Assembly (NCBI GenBank): GCA_035772405.1
Contig: JAYKKM010000002.1
Location: 629,001-693,000 of the forward strand
Direction of reading: 5' to 3'
Source of the DNA: Chrysogorgia sp. JL179-B06
Lineage: Eukaryota; Cnidaria; Anthozoa; Scleralcyonacea; Chrysogorgiidae
DNA: 64,000 bases
Part shown: positions 59,716 through 64,000 of the stretch, one piece after another
How positions within the stretch are numbered: the stretch's first letter is position 1
Layout: the number at the start of each line of letters is the position of its first letter
Translations under genes and position numbers: made by a program
The notes under the pieces: model-generated
Databases searched by the model: none
The model's input: the letters and a program-made list of their open reading frames with translations, nothing else
What the model was told of the DNA's origin: nothing

Positions 59716-60042
59716 TTGGTGCAAGAGTTTTTGCTCGCTGGTCGAATGGTCTTTATTATCGAGGTTTTGTCACGAAATCCACCGACACCAGCGTTTTCAT
59801 CAATTACGATGATGGAGATACTATCTGGCTAAACAAAAATGATAAAGCCTCTGTTGTTCTTGACAAGCTGCCAAAATCAGAATACATAGAAGTAGGGCAA
59901 CGCGTGATTGGTTACTGGCCAAAAAGAGTGAGATATTACCCCGGTACTATTATCAGCATAAGTGGTACAACGTATTTTGTTCGTTATGATGATGGCGACC
60001 AGCGTTATAATGAAATCTATGAAATACGCATCATTCCCGAAG
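59716..60042 (+). CDS. Exon 3: two Tudor-like modules, intact
   Basis: 327 nt, phase 1-1. Acceptor ATTCTTAATCATAG, donor GAAG|GTGAGT. It encodes GARVFARWSNGLYYRGFVTK and SVFINYDDGDTIWLNKND, then a second module GQRVIGYWPKRVRYYPGTII and YFVRYDDGDQRYNE, closing EIRIIPE. The module repeats (ARW/GYW, YY.G, YDDGD) are Tudor-like (DUF4537-type) barrels that generally bind methylated or other modified ligands. Aromatic residues for a cage (W, Y, Y, F/Y) are visible in each module, the second ending in YDDGD. The similarity to exon 2 suggests exon duplication. Confidence 0.8.
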
Positions 60043-60109
60043 GTGAGTTAAAGTGGTACTACGATCAAATTTTTACCTATCGATATTTTTACGTATTTAT
60101 AAAACAGAG

Positions 60110-60294
60110 CTACTAAATATTACTCGGTCGAAACCGTTTTGCGATTTGACGATGGCAAGTATTATTTTTCTGACTTCGAATCTGGAGTTGTTACGTCCGA
60201 CATTAATCGATCATGTTCCTGTGATGAGATCACTGTGACGTGCGATTCTCAACGCGAAGACTCCACATGGCTAATTCTTCAAGTAAATCCATAG
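60110..60294 (+). CDS. Possible last exon of the Tudor-like gene
   Basis: With the acceptor AAAACAGAG at 60109 the phase 1 end of exon 3 gives an Ala codon and the frame runs TKYYSVETVLRFDDGKYYFS then DFESGVV, a half Tudor-like module, then a polar tail with CSCDEITVTC to a stop at 60292. The intron would be only 67 nt. Reading straight through from exon 3 instead ends at a stop near 60114. Either form is possible; the coding look of RFDDGKYYF supports splicing. Confidence 0.5.
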
Positions 60295-61045
60295 TGATCA
60301 AGGTCGTTTTTTTCAAATTATTCGTATGGAATGCTGGACATTTCATTAATTCTCCAAAAAAACAAGAAAACAAGTAACCTCGACTGAAATTCAGGCGCAG
60401 CATTGACAATCTGTCGTCACAAACAATATTACCTTTTGAAATTGCGGGCTCACTTGGAACACGTTCTTGGTAATGGTGGCCTAAATAATAGTGATCTCAG
60501 AGCTCAAAATACTTACTTCAAAATACCATTTTTTAGTGTTTTTTACATCGATGATCACTTTCGAACCTGAAATACATGTTCTATTCTATGCTAAAGAAGA
60601 TCTAAAAAACCTGGGTTGAATTTGTAGTTCCACTTTAATGGTATTAACAATGGTCAATGGTCAATTACATTTTTGACAAATGTGTATGTGATCGTTCATA
60701 ATCACGCTGTTCACTTGCAGGGTAATATTTAAGAATATTTTACTTTAGCGAGCTCTAGTTTCTTAGGCATTGAAGTGATTGTCGTACTGCGTAATATTTT
60801 GAATTCGCATATTGTATCTGAAATCAGTCTGACTATCGCTCGAGAGTTAAATATTTGTTTGGAATTTGGAATATATATTATATATATTATATATATATAT
60901 TACTTGTAATATACCCAATTCTTTTCCCGGAATTACCACAACTATATATAGAGAACTTACTGCTAGAAACAGGAATTGCTCGACGTCATATAGCTCGTTG
61001 TCGATGACTTATATTTAAAGGTAAAAAGCGCCGTGTGATTATTAT
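60295..61045. other. 3' region of the Tudor-like gene
   Basis: Non-coding. Contains the 55-bp block repeated from 53822 (at 60694-60750) and a short (TATAT) run near 60875-60900. Confidence 0.45.
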
Positions 61046-61205
61046 AAGTAATACCATGACTTGAGGGAAATTAGCTATTAAATTGCCCGCAGCCGAGGGA
61101 AGATTTGTGAAAGTCCGAGGGCGAAGCCCGAGGACTTTTACAAATGTTCCCGAGGCGAAGGGCAATTTAATCGCTAATTTCCCGACAAGTCATGGTATCA
61201 GTTTG
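61046..61205. mobile_element. Foldback hairpin, about 150 bp
   Basis: TACCATGACTTGAGGGAAAT pairs with ATTTCCCGACAAGTCATGGTA. Inner arms are TAAATTGCCC and GGGCAATTTA. The tip is GTCCGAGGGCGAAGCCCGAGGAC at about 61115-61137. Confidence 0.85.
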
Positions 61206-61391
61206 TAATATTATAATCGCCGTAGAAAACTCAGGGAAGTATGCTGAGATAAGTTTAGGTGTTTGATTTTGTATGGTTCAGTGAAGTTGTTTACGAGTTT
61301 TATTACTATTGATTGAAGTAATTGTACCTTTGGGAGATGCTTGTGAGATATGCAAGTTCTACGACTATCTATAATATTATATCTATAATAG

Positions 61392-61535
61392 ATATGCAAG
61401 CGGGAAATTTAGTAAAAGAGAAAGGATTTCTTTGTCTACTAATTTTCCCCTGCATGGTTGATGAACGGAAAATTAGTAGACAAAGAAATATATTTTTTCT
61501 ACTAAATTTCCCGGGGAAATTTAGAAGACAAAGGC
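61392..61535. repeat. Hairpin cluster of TAGTAGAC words
   Basis: GGAAATTTAGTAAAAGAG, TTTGTCTACTAATTTTCC, GGAAAATTAGTAGACAAA and CTACTAAATTTCCCGGGG alternate in orientation, so two nested hairpins can form. Confidence 0.75.
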
Positions 61536-62450
61536 GTATGCATGGGTAATGAGGAAAATACGAGGTTTACATTCCCGGAGAGAACAAAAGAATCCGAGGC
61601 GATCATGGTATTATCTAATTATAACAACATGTTTATAATGGCGATAGCCAAGTGTTTTACTGGCTTCTCGAGTGCCGTTATATAACGTTTTTTATTTATT
61701 TTATAAAATAATGTCTAGACTTTAGAATGTTCTAGTTTTGTGCACAGTATTTTTGGTAAATATATACAATTTGCAGGTGGAAATCATTCATTCGAACTAC
61801 ATTTTATAAGGGCAGACGTAACATACTCACTGCAGATTAACAAAGAAATTGATGTTTATTTCTTAATTTCCACAAAAGCTACACCCTTAATTCCGACCAC
61901 GCCTTTTTTGGGGGGGATCGAAATATTGGTTTGCGAGATAGTTAATATCTCCAAATATAAGTAAGGTGGGATTCGAAACATTTGTGAATATTATCAGCAA
62001 TGCTAGTGTTGTGCAAGAAACTAGGATAAAGTATAGCTATGACCATGCCTTCATAACCGTTTATCATCCTCAAGAAAGGTAAAGGAAAATTATTCATAAA
62101 ATAACGGAAGTAAATGAGCGAGTACACTATCTGATTGGTTACTGAGATCAAAAACCGTGCATTATAATTAACTCAATAAAGCATCAGCTGACGTGTTCCT
62201 CGCGTATATTTTGTCGTTTTTGACGGATTTTAAGTAGCTTAAATCACAAACGAAAGTCAAAGAATACCTCATGGATACAAAGCTAATCAAGCTACTAACA
62301 CAACAGAATGTTTTAACTGCAACGTTGAGTGCATTTTCATCGCTAAAATCCCAACGTGTTTTCATTATAGGCGTCCTAGCAACGCACAGAGCTACGTCAT
62401 TTATAACAGGTAAATCTACATTTTCATGGCTTTATTGTTAATTTAATGGC
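61536..62450. other. No recognisable feature
   Basis: AT-rich, non-coding. Short frames on both strands show no domain. Confidence 0.45.
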
Positions 62451-62452
62451 CG

Positions 62453-62612
62453 TTCTTTTATAAAAGAAATAAAAAACTTTGTCTTATGCAATTATCGAGT
62501 TATAATGGCACAAACACTCGGCTATCGCCTCCTGTTTTACACGTATCTCTTGTGCCATTATAACTCGATAATCACACGCGACACGTTTTTTATTTCTTAA
62601 ATAACTTATGGT
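62453..62612. mobile_element. Hairpin MITE, apex family member
   Basis: CTTTTATAAAAGAAATAAAA and TTTTTATTTCTTAAATAA frame arms ATTATCGAGTTATAATGGCA and complement. The apex AAACACTCGGCTATCGCCTCCTGTTT is at about 62512-62537. Confidence 0.85.
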
Positions 62613-63017
62613 TTCATCGTCCAAAATAAAAAGTCCTAGTTACTTGCAAAAAGTGAATACACAGTGAAAATTTCCTGTTAGTATCTTTTATTGTTTTCAC
62701 GATATCACAAAAATCAATCCCGGTGACCCATAAATATAACAAAACCAGGAAATCAGTTGCAAAGTTTGGTGTGAACATTCACTTTCAAGCCAGAGGCTCG
62801 CAATGCACCAGCTTCATACTGAAGACCTTCCCTTTCCTGCTGAGTATAAGTGTAGCTTTTTTCCTTTGTCTATTTTTCCCCTCATTCATTTTTCAATTCA
62901 ATTCATTTTTCCCGCTCTTTCGCCCGGAATGTCGGTCAAAGTCCAGTTTCTTGCAGGCTTTCTTGCTGTTATATGTACCGACCCGCATTGATTTAAAGGA
63001 TTTGAAGCACAGATAAA
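62613..63017. other. No recognisable gene
   Basis: Non-coding sequence with a frame (62723-63016) that has no recognisable domain and is likely spurious. Confidence 0.45.
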
Positions 63018-63072
63018 ATTGTTGTAGCACCATTACTGAAATGGGCCATTTCAATAATGGTGCTACAACAAT
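63018..63072. repeat. 27-bp-arm palindrome
   Basis: ATTGTTGTAGCACCATTACT and the rest of the arm pair with 63046-63072 around one central base, with one mismatch. No T-run or gene explains it. Confidence 0.9.
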
Positions 63073-64000
63073 CTTCTTGGTTGCACGCTGCCAAATCAAA
63101 GCGTTGAACGCCTCATTTTGATTTTGTGCACCGCCACGGAGACAGCTAGAAGATAACAGCTTATCTCTACTCGGAGATGATCGCTTTTTACAAAATGATG
63201 TTCAAATGATATGTATTTTATTATGCTTTTATTCAGTGGAAAACAAATGTTTTCCATGGAAACCAGAACAAAACGTGACAGTACATATTATAAAATCCCT
63301 TAAATTTTTCGTTTTAAAAAATTAATAATATTTAATATATAAAGTAAAAAGCGTACCGGTATTTTTGCAATAGCGCGTAATGTTCACGCGAATAAATATA
63401 TAAAGTACTGGTATGTGTATGTACAATTGAGAGATTCAAAGTTTATTTGAAGGACTTTGTTACAGCATTCTAATTTCTAAGTAATATATAACATGTACTG
63501 TTATACTCAGACACTTTGCAAAACTCTATAACACAAAAACTGCTGCAGAAGTTTGTGAAATTATTTACTGGTAATATACACTGCACATTCTGTTTGGCTG
63601 AGAGCAGAGCAATTTCAAGGAAATACAATGCCGAAAAAAGGAAATAATTGGAATAGCACTGAAACACTTTCTTTATTTGTCATATTATTCCTGATCATCA
63701 CTTTCTGTAAAATGTTTTCATGTGTATATCATTCTGCTCATAGCACTGTTATTAACACTGTGCATGTAATTTGGGGTTATACACACTTGTGTATTTTTTC
63801 AAAAGAGCTCAAATTGTGCTCACCAGCGCTCAAAATAACAGGGTCCGGTGGCAACGGTTACTGCATGACCGCTCATTTTCATGATTTGTTCACCAGAAAT
63901 CAGTCACGGCAAGTCAACATGATTGGTCAAATTATTTTGGTCAAATTATTTCTACCAGTGGACAAATTTTTTTACTAAAGTCAGTAAATGGCTTTAACAA
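63073..64000. other. AT-rich tail of the window
   Basis: No gene recognised. A frame at 63628-63978 has a hydrophobic start but no codon bias or domain and looks like chance. Confidence 0.45.

Noticed and set aside
63628..63978. A 116-codon frame with a hydrophobic segment
   Set aside because: No domain, no splice or promoter context, and AT-rich composition like its surroundings.

Overview
This is a eukaryotic, animal-type genome window that is dominated by repeats. The recurring features are long (TA)n tracts, Penelope-like retroelements (PLEs) with GIY-YIG domains and hammerhead ribozymes, decayed LINEs, a piggyBac transposase, many foldback/MITE hairpins, and only a little host coding sequence split by GT-AG introns. 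The mix suits a marine invertebrate, perhaps a cnidarian. That is inference; no marker gene settles the organism.

Layout. 1-2.3 kb holds two minus-strand PLE pieces: a reverse-transcriptase domain running off the left edge, then a GIY-YIG remnant. 2.3-4.6 kb is AT-rich sequence with small tandem repeats and a telomere-like tract. 4.63-15.44 kb and 16.30-26.94 kb are two nearly identical direct copies of one unit. A short PLE (15.53-16.47 kb) sits at the junction, and its inverted ends each carry a hammerhead ribozyme. Each copy holds further hammerhead motifs, a TTAA-flanked piggyBac-type MITE, a 20-bp tandem repeat, a LINE with an internal inversion, and a hAT-type MITE with 8-bp target duplications. 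The copies differ by a clean 223-bp inversion.

26.8-33.1 kb is foldback territory. One foldback of about 4.5 kb has its right arm split by a piggyBac element. 33-41.7 kb holds LINE scraps, the first exon of a probable type II membrane protein (34.5-34.96 kb, minus), a short tandem duplication with a MITE in one unit, an unrecognised decayed coding region (38.7-40.4 kb) and another foldback. 42.1-46.5 kb is a three-level nest: a PLE split by a CR1-like LINE, itself split by a 1.1-kb foldback. 46.6-50.5 kb holds two copies of another PLE family in opposite orientation. 50.6-51.3 kb is a long hairpin followed by (CT)n/(TA)n.

53.0-60.3 kb is the best host gene, on the plus strand. It has a signal-peptide-like first exon, two phase 1-1 exons that each encode a pair of Tudor-like modules, and a possible last exon. 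The first Tudor exon carries a 17-bp tandem duplication that breaks its frame. The rest, to 64 kb, is intron or intergenic sequence with a decayed RecQ-like helicase inside a TIR element and several hairpins.

The most unusual signals are: (i) hammerhead ribozymes at PLE ends and beside (TA)n tracts; (ii) hairpin MITEs of unrelated arm sequence that share a near-identical apex (AAACACTCG...GCTCGTGTTT); (iii) the 11.5-kb duplication whose boundary lies in a PLE inverted arm; and (iv) the Tudor exon frameshift. All calls come from reading the sequence; no database search was run.
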